A stretch of DNA of 64,000 nt from Armigeres subalbatus (GCF_024139115.2 NC_085140.1:294839293-294903292), one strand, 5' to 3'. Positions 1-11,789 are shown, counted from the stretch's first letter. Notes: generated from the letters alone by a model not told the origin. Program-made: numbers and translations.

Positions 1-721
1 TTGCTCCCGTAAACATCAGTTTGGAGTACTCGTGGATTACACGTACACATACTGTATGAGTGCCTGCTGCTCCTGCTAAAACGCATTCGGGCGGCCGATG
101 TTCGGCGAATTTGATAAATCCTATTTTGTAAAAAAAAATTGTTTCCTTGAAGAGGGCATATATTTCAGACCAAGGGCCTCATACGCCTGTCACTGGCGAA
201 CAAAGCTCGTGTACTCTGCATCGAAGCTTAGAACCGGTGTTAGGGCGCAATCGTTAATGTGAACATTTTTATATTCGGTTAGTTACTGCAAATAAATTCT
301 TTTTCGAGTCCGAGTAATCAAGCAGGTATCTCAAGCATACCACATCGTCATATTGCTGCATGATTGAGTGTTTAATTTTGATAAAATATCGAAAAAAAAT
401 GTGCATAAAAATTGCCTCGCCATAACAAAAAGGTGGTAGAGAATTAACACTGTTGTTTACAGTTTAGAACCAAATCCAGATGTCGCACATGTTGGGGTAG
501 GGATTCAGTGCTCCACCTTCTCCCCCTGTTTCAGACAGATTCGCTAGAACCAAACGCTTCTGCTTCTGCATCCGTTTTCCTCCTTCACGCACGCTTTTGT
601 ACTCTTTTTTCCCTGCCAGTTCCTTGCTTACGTTGGCATCGCGAAAGAAATCCTGGGGCATCATTGCGCATCTCTTTTCGACAGCTCTTTCGTATGACTT
701 GTTGCTAAGGGTATGCGATAA
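1..721. other. No recognisable feature
   Basis: AT-rich sequence with two overlapping short ORFs on opposite strands (about 464-724). Neither shows a domain, signal peptide or splice context that I can recognise. I see no gene or repeat here. Confidence 0.5.
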
Positions 722-900
722 CACACTTTTTCCTAACGAAACGAAACGAAACGAAATTTAAAGTGTCTGAGTTGATTCGGATCGAAACGAAACGAAATAT
801 AGATTTACTTTCGAGACTTCGAAACGATACGAAATCAAGGTTCATTAATTTCGAAATTTTTCGAAACGAAACGAAATTTAATTTTTTTTCCGCGGAATTT
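722..900. repeat. Degenerate CGAAA pentamer repeat
   Basis: Runs of ACGAAACGAAACGAAAT recur three to four times, mixed with TTTCGAAATTTTTCG stretches, so the motif appears in both orientations. The same vocabulary returns at 2555-2745, which suggests two pieces of one dispersed repeat family. No coding potential. Confidence 0.6.
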
Positions 901-2554
901 TTATTAAATTAATTTAAGATTATGTACGCAATTCTGATTTCACTTTTTCGAAGTCAAATAACTGTTTTGCGACCAATAGAGTTATAATAACAGAAAAGGC
1001 ATTTGTGCCGCTTTCAAAATAATTCATCGTGGAGCGTGTGCTCCCGAATCTGATCAATTTTATATCAGTAAGTATATAAAAATATAGGAATTGTGAGATT
1101 TTTCATATACGGTTTCAAATAAAACCTTAGTTCACTTAAGAATTATGTAATTATGCTGACGCATACTACATATTGTTTTGTCAGCGTGGTTTTATAGTGT
1201 TGAGCTAAGTCAAAATTATAAAATGAATGCTTAGGTTTATTTTTTTATTTAGTGGGATAATCAATTATGTATCCACATCTGCCAGGCGTATATGATATTA
1301 CTAGACCAACATTTGAAAAGAGCGTAACAGCCAAAACCTATTCCTTCTTATTCGTCCACATATATGTATATAACATACTTTTGCTCATTAGAAGAATCCT
1401 GTGCGCCTTTCTAAAATGCATAAAGATATGTATTTCAGATTGAATTTCACAGACCCATAGTCATATGTACAATCAGCTCGACGAAAGCTATTGTATGTGT
1501 GTCCTTGGCATATGAGAACAGCTGTTATGGTCAGTATGAGCTATAAGCTTTCAGCTTTCAGCAATTTTAATGATCTTTCAACCCGTTTTGGATTTTTTTT
1601 GCAAATTCCATGCGGAGATCTAGAAATGCCCACAAATCTGCAATGTTCCTTACATTTTGTGCAAAAAGTCAAAGAAGAGCATAGCTTGATTAACTGTACA
1701 CATCGTAGTTGCCAATCATGATTGGCCGAAAACAGCAAATATGCACAGCTCACCAATTAAATAATATTCTTGGGAAATGAAATTTAATTATTAATCTATT
1801 AAATTATCAATTAAAAAAGTTATTCTTATTGTATACTTGCTTCAGAGTTTCCAATTCATGACCAATACCTAACGATGCTCCTAACTGTCAATTTAGGATT
1901 AGGAGTGGAAAATTAGTTTAACACTCATTGTTTTAAGATACCGAGGAATGCTCTGCAAATCCGTGACCGCTACGGGAAAGGAATCTTTGGTTAGTTGAGA
2001 AGGTAATTCAACTTGAAGCCCCTTGGTAAGCGACTAAATATTTATTGTAAACGAAGTTATTTTGAAAACAAGAAGACGAAAACTGTGTTTCAAATCTATT
2101 TAACGCAAGATCAATGTGCTTCGTTTAATAAGCTTCTACAACACTATCAATTACGCACTAAATAATGTTGTGCTCTTCGATGCAGACATTAGTTTTATCA
2201 CTTCGCGTTCTCCAACACTAGCTGGCGTGATCAACATCAACACGATCGATTGCATACTGGTTAAACAAATTTCACCTACACGAGGTAGATTTTTTCCACT
2301 TCGCGTTCTCCCAGACTAGCTGCCGTCCATTCATGTTGTGCAATTAGTAAAAATATCACCAAATTTAAATTTGCATCTTGGAAACACTGAAGACGTTTTG
2401 TAGAAGAAAACTACATACGTATTTGTCGACTAAGAATGGAGTTATGTAGTAAGCGTTAATAGAAAAATTGTATAACATAAAGTATTGAAAACAACTTTAC
2501 GATTTTGTTCAGCGGCGCAGCCAAAATTTTTGATAATGTTCAAGTCTGGCTCAA
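901..2554. other. Mostly featureless AT-rich DNA with one small direct repeat
   Basis: No gene is visible. A 16-base motif CACTTCGCGTTCTCCM followed by ACTAGCTGSCG occurs at about 2199 and 2299, a direct repeat 100 bp apart. Short ORFs around 1491-1756 overlap on both strands and have no recognisable content. Confidence 0.4.
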
Positions 2555-2745
2555 GTTTAAATTTGTTTCGAAATTTCGCGGAATTCCGTAAAATTTCGTT
2601 AGAAGCTAGTTTTTTCTAGCGAAATTTTTGCAATTTTACGAAACGAAACGAAATCAAGAAATCAGATTTCGCCATGCTCAAATTCCGCGAAATTCCGCGG
2701 AATTTCGTTTCGAACCACCTGAAACGAAATTTTTCGAAATACCGC
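2555..2745. repeat. CGAAA / GGAATTTCG repeat, second copy
   Basis: Contains repeated ACGAAACGAAAT, AATTCCGCGAAATTCCGCGG and TTTCGAAATTTCGCGG motifs that form several overlapping short palindromes. It shares its motif set with 722-900. Several overlapping ORFs read through it on both strands; these follow from the low-complexity sequence and are not genes. Confidence 0.55.
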
Positions 2746-3194
2746 ATATGCTTACTTGTTGCATGGTTTGCTCGTTTCGAGTCGAGATGCGCAATGCCAC
2801 CTCTGAACTTTTTGTACGATTTCTTGTTGGAGGGGATTACCCCTCTTAAGATTGGGGCAGCACAAAATACCTTTTGTGTCAACGCATTTTTTCATGTTCC
2901 TTACTAAGCGTTCTGAACACTGGAATTTGTCTGAAGATAATAAAATTTTGATAATTATGTCAGAACATAAATTTATAATCGAAAAGGGGTGGCCCATAAA
3001 CCACGATACATTTTCGAGCCCCATCTTCTTTAATTCCTTAGTACAGAGGTTCCCAAACTTTTCGGATATGCTAGGTGGGTCTAGCAGAATCCAATATTGT
3101 TTGCAACCCACAAGGTGCAAAATGAATTGATTTTTAGAAATTTTATAAAAAGTGAGTTATATTGAGCGAATCATAATAAATTACTTTATATTCC
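2746..3194. other. No supported gene
   Basis: Overlapping ORFs on both strands (for example about 2752-3120 on the minus strand) share no recognisable domain and lie next to a repeat. I see no evidence for a gene. Confidence 0.4.
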
Positions 3195-3485
3195 TTCATT
3201 GATTGGATTTGGATTGGTTTTAGATTAGATTTGGATTGAATTTCAAACGATTTGGATTAGTTTTGCATTGGATTGAATTTGGATCAGCTTTGGATTGGAT
3301 TAGATTTGCATCTGAATTGGATCAGATTTTGATTGAATTTGGATCTGACTTGAATTGGATTTGTATATGATTTGACTGGATTCTGATTTGCTTTGGTTTG
3401 AATTTGCTTCAGATACGATTTGGATTTCAAATAGTTTTTTTCAATTGAATTTGTATTGTTTTTGGATTGGACATGGATTTTGACG
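3195..3485. repeat. Degenerate TTGGATT minisatellite
   Basis: Nearly 300 bp made of drifting TTTGGATT / GGATTTGGATTGAAT units on the plus strand, with period around 6-13 bp. The minus-strand ORF at 3284-3493, rich in N, Q and K, is produced by this repeat and is not a gene. Confidence 0.75.
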
Positions 3486-3724
3486 ACCAGCACAGTTCAG
3501 CATTCATATTTTCACCTGTTTTGGATACCTAAAGAAAGCTAATTACTTCTTAAAATTTGTTGTTCTTTAGTCATTCGTTTATTAGTATTCCAAATCTAAT
3601 CATTACTTATAAGATTCAAATCTAAAAGCTGGTATACATTTTTAGGCCAAAAAAGGGACTCAAGTATGAATCAAGAGTTGTCTTTCGCGGCACATCAATG
3701 ATTATCCCGCGACTGCCCTGGGCG

Positions 3725-4630
3725 TCGATAAGTGTTTTTGACGAGAAATTGCCTGATAAACTCAAATCCGCTGAGAAATTTAAAAAAAATATACGTATTT
3801 TGAGAAAAATGCTATTTTTTATTTTTTTTATAAAAATAATGTGGTTGGCAACACTGCTTTGCATCTGAAATATTTTTTATAAAATCTTCACAAAATTTCA
3901 AGCGGAAAACTGGTACTGACGATTTTTAGTAGCTTTATCAGGGGCGGAGATATCGATTATCGAAAATGGCATGTTTTTTAAAATCTTCAAAAACGGGGAG
4001 GAGTGTGTGGCCGGAGGGGCGGCTCAAACGGTCGGATCAAATGGTTTTTCGAAATGTGGGCCCAAAGTAAGTAGATACACCTATTTTGGTTGGAATTCAT
4101 AGTATTCACCTGCAAGTTTTCACTTTTTCTCGGTCCCTTGGCGCGGAATGACACAAATAAGTTTCACTAAAGCAGCCATATCTCAGCAACGGCGCATTTT
4201 ACTTTGTATCGATAAGTGTTTCGGACTGGAAAAAGTCTGTTAAGCTCAAATCCGTTGAGAAATCGAAGAAAAAAATATACGTATTTTGAGAAAAATGCTT
4301 TTTTATTATTTTGTGAGAAAAATAATATAGTTGGCAACACTGCTTAGCATTCAAAGTATTTTTTCTAAAAACTTCATCAAATTTCAAGCGGAAAACTGGT
4401 ATTAAATTTTCTTGTAGCTTTATCGGGGGCTGAGATATCGATATTTGAAAATAGCATGTTTTTAAAAATCTCCAAAAACAGGGAGGGGTTTCTGGTCGAA
4501 GGGGCGGTTCAATCACCATGGTCATATGGTTATTCAAAATAATGGACCAAAATTAATATGTGCTAGGTATTTTTCATTATTTTTAAATAGGTTAATTGCA
4601 CGTGCTCGGTCACTTGGCGCGGAATGACCC
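3725..4630. repeat. Tandem duplication, two diverged ~430-bp copies
   Basis: Copy 1 runs about 3725-4153 and copy 2 about 4207-4630, offset by about 480 bp. Shared landmarks in the same order are TCGATAAGTGTTT, ATATACGTATTTTGAGAAAA, GTTGGCAACACTGCTT, TTTCAAGCGGAAAACTGGTA, GAGATATCGAT and TTGGCGCGGAATGAC. The copies differ by many substitutions and small indels, so the duplication is old. Neither copy has a sustained ORF. Confidence 0.8.
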
Positions 4631-4799
4631 ATATACCTTTTTGCAGCACCACACTCTAGATCAATTTCCGTGCGTTTGTTTTGTTTTCCTCAACAGCTGT
4701 AAAATAGTATTCTAATGATATTTTACATTTGCTCGTTAAATTCACCAACTTTTTGTGCATACGTACAATCGGTCAACCCGTTCGCGAGTTAAATCGTCA

Positions 4800-4921
4800 G
4801 GAAGGAAATCTCAACTCATTTTTATTATATAGAAGATAACAATTGTGCGTTCCTTCCGTATCGAATGGTGTGCCCTTGAAAACGCGAGTACTTTTAAATA
4901 TGGATTCTGTGAGGATTATCC
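4800..4921. repeat. Decayed relative of the TTAA-flanked MITE
   Basis: The right half resembles the right arm of the element at 4951-5171: a CGTATCGAATGGTGTGCCC-like stretch, then AAAACGCGAGTACTTT, then GGATTCTGTGAGGATTATCC ending at a TTAA. It lies only about 30 bp from the better-preserved copy. Confidence 0.55.
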
Positions 4922-4950
4922 TTAAATAAACGAGCTAAAACACGATTTAA

Positions 4951-5171
4951 GGTCACTCCTGACGGAATCCAAGATTAAAAGTGCTCGCGTTTTCGGGGGC
5001 ACACCACTCGATACGGAAGCAAGGCACAAATGTCATTTTTATTATTTCACGCATGCTGCGACGCAGCAAAGCTAAATCAACAAAAATGACAGTTGTGTGC
5101 CGCCTCTGAATCGAGTGATGTGCCCCCGAAAACGCGAGCACTTTGGAATTTGGATTCCGTCAGGAGTGACC
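4951..5171. mobile_element. 221-bp TTAA-flanked palindromic MITE, copy 1
   Basis: The element is bounded by TTAA on both sides (4947-4950 and 5172-5175). It begins GGTCACTCCTGACGGAATCC and ends with the reverse complement. The terminal inverted repeats run over 60 bp (for example GTGCTCGCGTTTTCGGGGGC in both arms). It has no coding capacity; a 62-aa ORF in it is fortuitous. TTAA duplication is typical of piggyBac-type transposition, so this is probably a non-autonomous element mobilised by such a transposase. A copy of the same length is at 21299-21519. Confidence 0.85.
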
Positions 5172-5175
5172 TTAA

Positions 5176-6320
5176 GCCACCGTGCGCCGATTTTAAGCAA
5201 GTTCATGATATCAGCATATGCAGCACAATCGGGTTGTATGCAAAGGTGACGTAGAACCACGTATCTAGGGGGAGATCCCCCAGCGCCGGACACCTTCCAA
5301 TACCGGACACTTCTAAAAACAACACTTGCAGAGATCCCTCCATCATCTAATGTAGTACAAAAGAAAGCTATTGAAAAGTCCTTTACCTGCATGGAATATC
5401 AGATCCTCATGTTGTAAACTTTGTACAAAATTTGAAATTGAACAAAAATGTTAAAAAATTTCATGTTTCGCCTTATTTTAGAAGGTTTGAATCAACAATA
5501 TTAAAATCAATCGAATGCATTCTGATTATGTCGAGATGGTCAATATTAGTCAAATTTCAAATAGCGATCATGATCTCCCCCTATACGAAATGGATGGTAT
5601 TTGTCATCATGATTTGTGTCTCTTTATAAACATTGAGCAAACTGGTTGGATGTCAACCGAATCAAGAAGCCGAATAGTAGTTCCCAGTTAGATTAGAGTC
5701 TCCAACCTTGGAAAACGGATCAACAAGACTCATCGCCGCTAAAGCCACTCGTCTGGATTTCAGTGGAAGACATCAGAATCCTAGAAGCCACCATCCTTAA
5801 AAATGTCCGAAATACAGGAAAAATAAGCAGAATCGGAAGTGGCGCAAAACCAAAACCAAATATATGTTTTTTTTGCAAGGTTCGGTTTCCGCCCGCGATG
5901 GAAGCGTACGTGTTTCGTTTTTTTATGGCACCGGTGGCAAAGTGAGAGGAACTTCAAGAATTAATTACAGTCCTTTTCAGGACTAAAAATCTTCACTCAG
6001 ACAAACAGACTATTCGGCTTAAGTTTTCGAATTTATCCGTTTAAACTACATTGACGATTCTGGAATGATTATAAAAAATAATAATGCGCCACTAATGCAG
6101 CTAAACGAGGTTTTCCACTAAGGTGGCGTTTTCGTTGATTTGGCTGTCGTCGGCGGAAAGCGAAATTTTCTGGCAAGATTCTTTGGTTTTGTTTCTGTTA
6201 GTAATTGGAAATGAAATCGATTTTTTTTTCCGGGTCACCATTTTATACAAACGAAGGTTAATCCGAAATGATTTTTTTTCAAAGTGCAAAAATTAATCGT
6301 TTGGCGACGACAGGAAGTTG
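5176..6320. other. No gene; short dispersed repeat at the left edge
   Basis: About 5200-5270 contains GGTTGTATGCAAAGGTGACGTAGAACCACGTA-type sequence, which returns in inverted orientation near 30715-30765. It is therefore a dispersed repeat. The rest is AT-rich with only short, unrecognised ORFs. Confidence 0.45.
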
Positions 6321-6430
6321 CCCCCGAGTAGCACATTTTTCATAAACAAGTTTCTGTAATTAGTATGCGACTAAATTGAGTCACGTTGGAGTTGCTGCAA
6401 CCAAATCAGCCAGAATGGTTCTACTAAGGC
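6321..6430. mobile_element. ~105-bp AGCACA-type MITE, copy 1
   Basis: Starts CCCCCGAGTAGCACAT and contains ATGCGACTAAATTGAGTCAC and GTTGCTGCAACCAAATC in the same order as the elements at 40417-40524 and 45058-45164. The right terminus is degraded. Non-coding. Confidence 0.6.
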
Positions 6431-6960
6431 CTTCGGAAGCAGAACCACAGGCGCGCGTTGGAGGGTGATGAGAATGCATGAAATCACTAACAGGAACTAA
6501 GCTACCACGCCAAACGCCGATGCCACCGAAACAGCCCATTTTTGCAATCAACCCTTTCTGTCCAGAAAATGCTGTTCCTGAGAAGAACTAATTTTCTTTC
6601 CTCGATGCGCTTTTCCAATAACTAACTGCAACCAAACGCTTGTCGGACCCTTGCGTTGAAATTTCACTTCATGCTGTTACTGTTTTTCTTCGCATAAAAT
6701 GCTGCTTCATTGAGGTTGAATGACGTCCATCACCAATGCGATGGTTTTCCGTTGAAAATGCTACCAGCGCCTTCGTGCTACTGTGTCCGTTCTACGTAAA
6801 ATCTTGTTCGAACTGAGGATAAGATGCAACCCCGCAAGTTGCTTCATTTTGATGTCTGTCTTGCGATGTATGTACCGGATTTATTGTTTTATAATTTATA
6901 ACTGTTTGCCCATTTTCAATAATTATTAGTGGGAAATCTTTAGTTTTAGAACAATACAAT
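6431..6960. other. No recognisable feature
   Basis: No ORF, repeat family or structured RNA recognised in this stretch. Confidence 0.4.
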
Positions 6961-7130
6961 GAAGCGTTGACTCATCTTTGATCGAATGGTCCAAAAATAT
7001 TGAAAATTCATCGAAAAACGGCTGAGATATTAAAGTTCAAAGTCTATCATATTTTCGTGACGGTCTTAGATTTTCGCAATCACAAAGTGTACCCCAATAT
7101 TGAAAAGACAGACGTAGTCCTACGTCAAAA
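6961..7130. repeat. Dispersed repeat, inverted partner at 27600-27785
   Basis: The sequence GTTGACTC...TTTGATCGAATGGTCC...AAAACGGCTGAGATATTAA...AGTGTACCCCAATAT...GACGTAGTCCTACGTC matches, in reverse complement and the same order, the stretch at 27600-27785. This is one family of interspersed repeat in opposite orientations. Non-coding. Confidence 0.75.
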
Positions 7131-7144
7131 CGTGGTTATGCAAT

Positions 7145-7345
7145 GGATCATCTTCTTATTGGCATCACATCCCCCAGTGGGACATTGCCGCTACGCAGCA
7201 TAGTACTCATTAAGCACTTCCATAGTTATTAACTGCGAGGTTTCTAGCCCAAGTTACCAGTTTTGTATTTGTATATCATGAGGCTAACACGATGATAATT
7301 TTATCAATCTACGCGCATCTTACCGCACGACTAAGGAAGGTCCCA
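7145..7345 (-). mobile_element. Feilai-like SINE, internally deleted
   Basis: Read on the minus strand, the tRNA-related head (CCTTAGTCGTGCGGTAAGATGC) is followed by the body motif TTAGCCTCATGATATAC, then ACCTCGCAGTTAATAACT and a GAAGAAGAT-like tail, as in the fuller copy at 29833-30117. The region between the A box and the body, including the B box, is missing, so the copy should not be transcribable by Pol III. Confidence 0.75.
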
Positions 7346-7784
7346 GCTTCCCGCGAGCGGTAACGGCCGCCAACGTTCCTGTGAGTAGTTTCTGATTTGA
7401 CGCTTGTGGAGGTCAAATGCATTCACTGTGTCAAGCAACCTGACTAATGTAGTAAATAAGAAGGTGTTGATCCATTGCATCACCACCATTTTGTTACAAT
7501 ATTGGTCAGCATGTTTGGATCAGTGGGTGCAGATGACCTCCACAAACTTGAAATCGGAAAGTATCCACAGGCAAGTTGGCGGCCATTACCCGTATCAGGG
7601 AAAAAATATCAGGCATGGGTGATCAAGGCCCTACGACAACGCAGATCGTCATGAACACGGTGAAGTTAGGAAAGAGAAAATATTAGGTATATTGGCAACG
7701 GATTGTACTTTTTCAAAATAATATTTTTATTTAAACGTATCCGTAGAGAAAATGTGATGTACAATAAACTATTTTTAACTTCCT
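7346..7784. other. No supported gene
   Basis: One 72-codon plus-strand ORF (about 7404-7622) lacks a recognisable domain. I see nothing else. Confidence 0.4.
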
Positions 7785-8575
7785 TGGACGTCCTAAGCCA
7801 TCCAAACTATCCTTGAGTTCAGGAATTGAAATATACAGCAGCAAAAAAGCCTTTCCTCGTTACTCAAAGTTTATTTGAGTATTCAACCGTGTTCATTACA
7901 TTTTATAGAAGGTGATTAAAGCACCGCAAGGTAGTTCTGGGATATTCTGGGTTATTCAAACTATTCTTGAGTTCAGGACTTGGGGTGTACAACTGCTGAG
8001 AAGCCTATTTCGGTACTCAAAACTTCAATAATATATCTGTAACACCTCCCAGTAGGAGTTCTACGGATATCGTAAGATAGTTTTGAGATATTCTGGGTGA
8101 TTCAAACTGTCCTTGAACTCGAGATTTAAGATCTACAGCTGCAAGAAAATATTTTTTCAGTACTGAAAGTTTCAACATGCATTCAATTATATTCATTACA
8201 TCTCGTGAGTGGTCAAAAGAAATCGTAAGATAGTTTTTATATATTGTGGGCAATCCATTCTGTCCTTGAGTACGGAACTTGAGATCTACACTACATTCGA
8301 ACTACAAGAACAGTGTTTTTCAGTACTAAAAGCTTCAATAAGCATTCAATTATACTTAAACTGTCCATGAATTCGAGACTTGAGATCCAAAGCTGCTTAG
8401 AAGCTCTTTTTGGTACTCAAGGTTTCGATACGCATACAATTATATTCGTTACATCTCCTGGTAGGTCAACAGGTCTACGTCATCCAAACTGTTCTTGAGT
8501 TTCACACTTGAGATCTACAGCTGCTTAGAAGCTCTTTTCGTTATTCAAAGCTTCAATATCCATTCAATTATACAC
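7785..8575 (+). repeat. Satellite array, left arm part 1
   Basis: Degenerate tandem units of about 145-155 bp. The recurring order is CGTAAGATAGTTTTG, GATATTCTGGGT, CAAACTGTCCTTGAG, CTTGAGATCTACAGCTGC, AAGCTTCAATA and CATTCAATTATATTC, then a CATTACATCTCCTGG-like stretch. The GATATTCTGGG landmark falls at 7941, 8087 and (mutated) 8240; later units are truncated. The array resumes at 11790 after nested insertions. Confidence 0.8.
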
Positions 8576-8577
8576 AC

Positions 8578-8810
8578 AAAAAAATATATTGTAGAATCAA
8601 CAATATTACGGTTTGAATTCAACAATAATATTGTTAGCTCAGGGCTAATAATATTTTCATATTGAATCAATCCAGAATATTGTTGTTTCTACAATCATGG
8701 TTTGAGCTGCATGATTGTTGTTTCAACAATATTATTGTTGAAACAATCATCAATATGCCTTTGATTCAATTACACAAACGTAATCAATTTAACAACAATA
8801 ATTGTTGAAA
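8578..8810. mobile_element. AT-rich element, left fragment
   Basis: Dense in CAATATTATTGTTG-type palindromic motifs. The same vocabulary (AAAATATTGTTGAAATGACAA, TTGTTGATTCAAACAG, AATATTGTAGTTTT) reappears at 11700-11785, directly beyond the 8813-11446 insertion. This suggests one AT-rich element split by that insertion. The ends are not resolved. Confidence 0.5.
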
Positions 8811-9017
8811 TACAGTCCCATCCCGATTTTGGCAACACCCGTTTTTGTCTACCCCCGATTTTGGCAACACCCGTTTTTGGCAACATTTTCTTCCCGATTT
8901 TGGCAACAACCCGGAAAATATTTTTTTTATTGTTTTTTAGAGCTAAAATCTTCTTATTAATATGTAATAGGATAAACAAAATCAAAAGTGAATGTCATTA
9001 AGGTTTATATGCGTATT

Positions 9018-9055
9018 ATGGGCACTTTGGCACTTTGGCACTTTGGTGGGCACTT
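9018..9055. repeat. Short GGCACTTT tandem repeat
   Basis: Four near-perfect copies of GGCACTTT with a small spacer before the last one. Confidence 0.7.
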
Positions 9056-10065
9056 TCACTGAAATAATGAACCACCAATCGTATCACCGCTCATTGCAAA
9101 CAATGTCTATTGAAATTTTTCTGCTCTTTTTATTCACGTTTTCCTTGTCCCTATTCACACTACCCTAATCTAACCAGTCCACCGTAGAATGTCGTATTTT
9201 TTGGCTGACTCACACCGTTGTACATAGTACAACACCTATAAGGCGAAGCCCGCTGTTTACATCACAATGGAACCAATACTGCATGAGTGATCCAGGAACA
9301 AGGAACCCCAGTAGGTTTAATTGCTAGTGATTGGCACATTCAATTTTCTAAATACGCTGTATAGCCATCAAGTGGTTCTGCTCATTATGCGTCTCTTTTC
9401 TGGTATCAGTCGAGAAACTGTCATTTTATCATTTTATCCGTCTTTCTGCTGCATTTCCGTATAGAAAATAAGCAACAATTTCATTTCAAACAGTCTTATT
9501 GTTTAAAATTGACGTAAATTTGTCTAGCGAATAATATCAGAACACTGTTGGCTTTTTCTAGTTTCCTGATGTGTCAATTGCATAACGAGCCTTTTGATTC
9601 CAGCATGTTAGCCAACAGTTCAACAGTAATGGTAAGATTTTGGTAACATGTAACCGTAAGGCTCTCGAGCTGGCACTGACTTAAATCAGATCATAAGAAA
9701 AAATCGGGTTAATCTAAGCCAACTTGATGCTCTGCCGCGGGGCAAGATATGAGCTTCCTAAGATCTTTGAAATTGGATACGGCTTGGCTCGTTAGACGAT
9801 GTTGTTCATTGTTTATCACAGCAACGATCGCTCATACTCGTTGTTTGGCATCCATCTGAGCGAGGCAGTTAACTTATTAGCTATGGATGTAGCATAAATT
9901 GCAATAGAATAATGCTCACTTCACCCACACTTCCAATGCTTGCTCTCGAGTGTTCTGTTTGTGATGGCGAAGTATCAGAAGTGGAGTACCTCCTATGAAG
10001 TTCCCATGAGATTGCTGGTGTAATTCTAGCTGCTTCGATAGGCGAGTGATGCGTCACATGTGGTT

Positions 10066-10606
10066 TAATTAGTATTATTCAGCCTAAGGCCGAAGTGGCC
10101 TCTGCGGTACATAACAGTCGTCTCCGTCCACTGCTGCATGTTACCAGTCACGCAGTCTACGGAGGGTCCGTAAATCGTCTTCTACCTGATCGCTTCACAC
10201 CTCGCCTTCTTGTGCTTGTCGGATCGTTGTAGAGAACCATTTTTACTCCAAGTACGCGTTGGTCCTCCACAAGCATTGTCCAGATCTCGTGTCCAACGAG
10301 GATTACCGCCACCTGTTTAATGAGGAAGTCTGTTTGGTACGGCGGCGAACTCTATTCGATCGGATTGTTTTTGGAGTCCAAAGTACGTACCCTTTCCTGC
10401 CACGTTGCGTCTCCGAATTTGTCTGCTGTGCCCAAGTACACGAATTCTCCATCCACCTTGATTTTGTCGCCATTGATACAAGCTCGTGGTGAACAGCCGT
10501 TGTCTCCTCTTAAGTCTACTTCGTCTTCAACGTGCTAATCACTAGTCCGATCTGCCTTGCTTCCCTCTCCAGTCTGATGTAGGATTCTTCCATCTTTTCA
10601 AAGTTA
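10066..10606 (-). pseudogene. Degenerate fragment of the LINE B family (RT C-terminal part)
   Basis: Aligned by eye with the LINE at 37843-38792: the tail TAAGGCCGAAGTGGCC, the TTGGTCCTCCAC and ATCTCGTGTCC blocks, GGTACGGCGGCGAACTCTATTC, CCAAGTACACGAATTCT and TCTGATGTAGGA occur in the same order and orientation. Large internal deletions and frame breaks remove any coding ability. The overlapping plus-strand ORFs here are shadows of this minus-strand relic. It lies inside the 8813-11446 element. Confidence 0.8.
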
Positions 10607-11448
10607 TAATAATGAAAGCAGTGCATGGAGAACTGGAGTGCGATGACCTGCAGTGCTCATGGATCAATCATTGCTGCCTGAAATATTCCTGGGTTGAGTG
10701 CTAGGAGACCGACTAGTGCAAAGGGATTTGGTTTTAGTGAGTCGAGTGTAGTTAACCCATACTCACACTACATTGGATACGCTTCTAAAACAATGGAACG
10801 ACTTATGCGTTACGTTAATTTTTTTCATAACGTCAGCGAAAATTGTGCACTGAACTTTACTCTTAATCACACCGACCACAAGAAAGTTTGCCTCCATCAA
10901 AATTCATTATATAAGAATCAGAAATTTGTAGCACATTTAGTCATCCGGCGGATCGCGATTTGATTTATATAGTGAATTATGATAAAAACAAGCATTTTTA
11001 GTGGACTTAAATTTATATGAGATGTCAGATTGAAGTCAGTACTTCAATGGACTACAATAGAAACGTTTTTAAATCACTACAATTTTTGTAAGGCCGTGGC
11101 CGACGCTATTGTTAATTTCAAACATTATTTATTATTGAATTTGTATTATGAAATTGGCTAATTAGGTACATTATCGGTTGATTACCATTCTTGAGTTTGT
11201 TTCAATTTTGTTTGAACTACAATCTCCGAGTTATGAATAATATCGCAAAAATGTCAATTATGAAGCATGTACATCACTCAAACACACTAAACATACTTCT
11301 TAGTACATATTCTAATAATTTAGCTTCAATCATGCAAACAAAAAAAAAAATGAAATTTTGTATGAAATTTTTTTCCCGTTTTTGGCAACATCCCCATTTT
11401 GGCAACATTAAAATCCGGTCGTGTTGCCAAAATCGGGAAGGGACTGTA

Positions 11449-11785
11449 ATAACTTGTTTTCACCAAAATTACATTTTTACAATCAATGTAATAAACAATA
11501 ATATATCCTTGCAGTATACAGCAATTGATTTGATTCTACCTTGATAATTATTTAACAAAATATGAATACCGCCTATAATAAATACACTGTAATGAATTTT
11601 CATCCCAAAACACACGTCCTTCATGATTATCGGTGTCGATCTATGCTGCCTGGTATCGTTATTACCATAAATCCTCTGTAAACAATGAAAAAAGAATGAA
11701 TATATATTAAAAATATTGTTGAAATGACAATTATTTTGTTGATTCAAACAGAAAATATTGTAGTTTTAACAAGAAGGTTAACAGA
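11449..11785. mobile_element. AT-rich element, right fragment
   Basis: Continues the AT-rich, AATATTGTTG-containing sequence interrupted at 8810. Small ORFs on both strands (for example about 11469-11747, minus) have no recognisable content. Confidence 0.45.
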
Positions 11786-11789
11786 CACA

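Larger units (their letters stand above)
8813..11446. mobile_element. 2.63-kb pogo/Tc1-like element with TA duplication
   Basis: Flanked by TA at 8811-8812 and 11447-11448. The left end reads CAGTCCCATCCCGATTTTGG and the right end is the inverse (CAGTCCCTTCCCGATTTTGG reading inward). The motif GATTTTGGCAACA recurs several times near both ends (8824-8910 and 11385-11440), as expected of transposase-binding subterminal repeats. CAGT termini with a TA target are typical of the pogo branch of IS630-Tc1-mariner. I find no transposase ORF, so it is a non-autonomous or decayed copy. It carries a LINE fragment (10066-10606). Confidence 0.75.

Noticed and set aside
3284..3493. N/Q/K-rich 69-codon protein
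   Set aside because: Encoded by the TTGGATT minisatellite; composition reflects the repeat.
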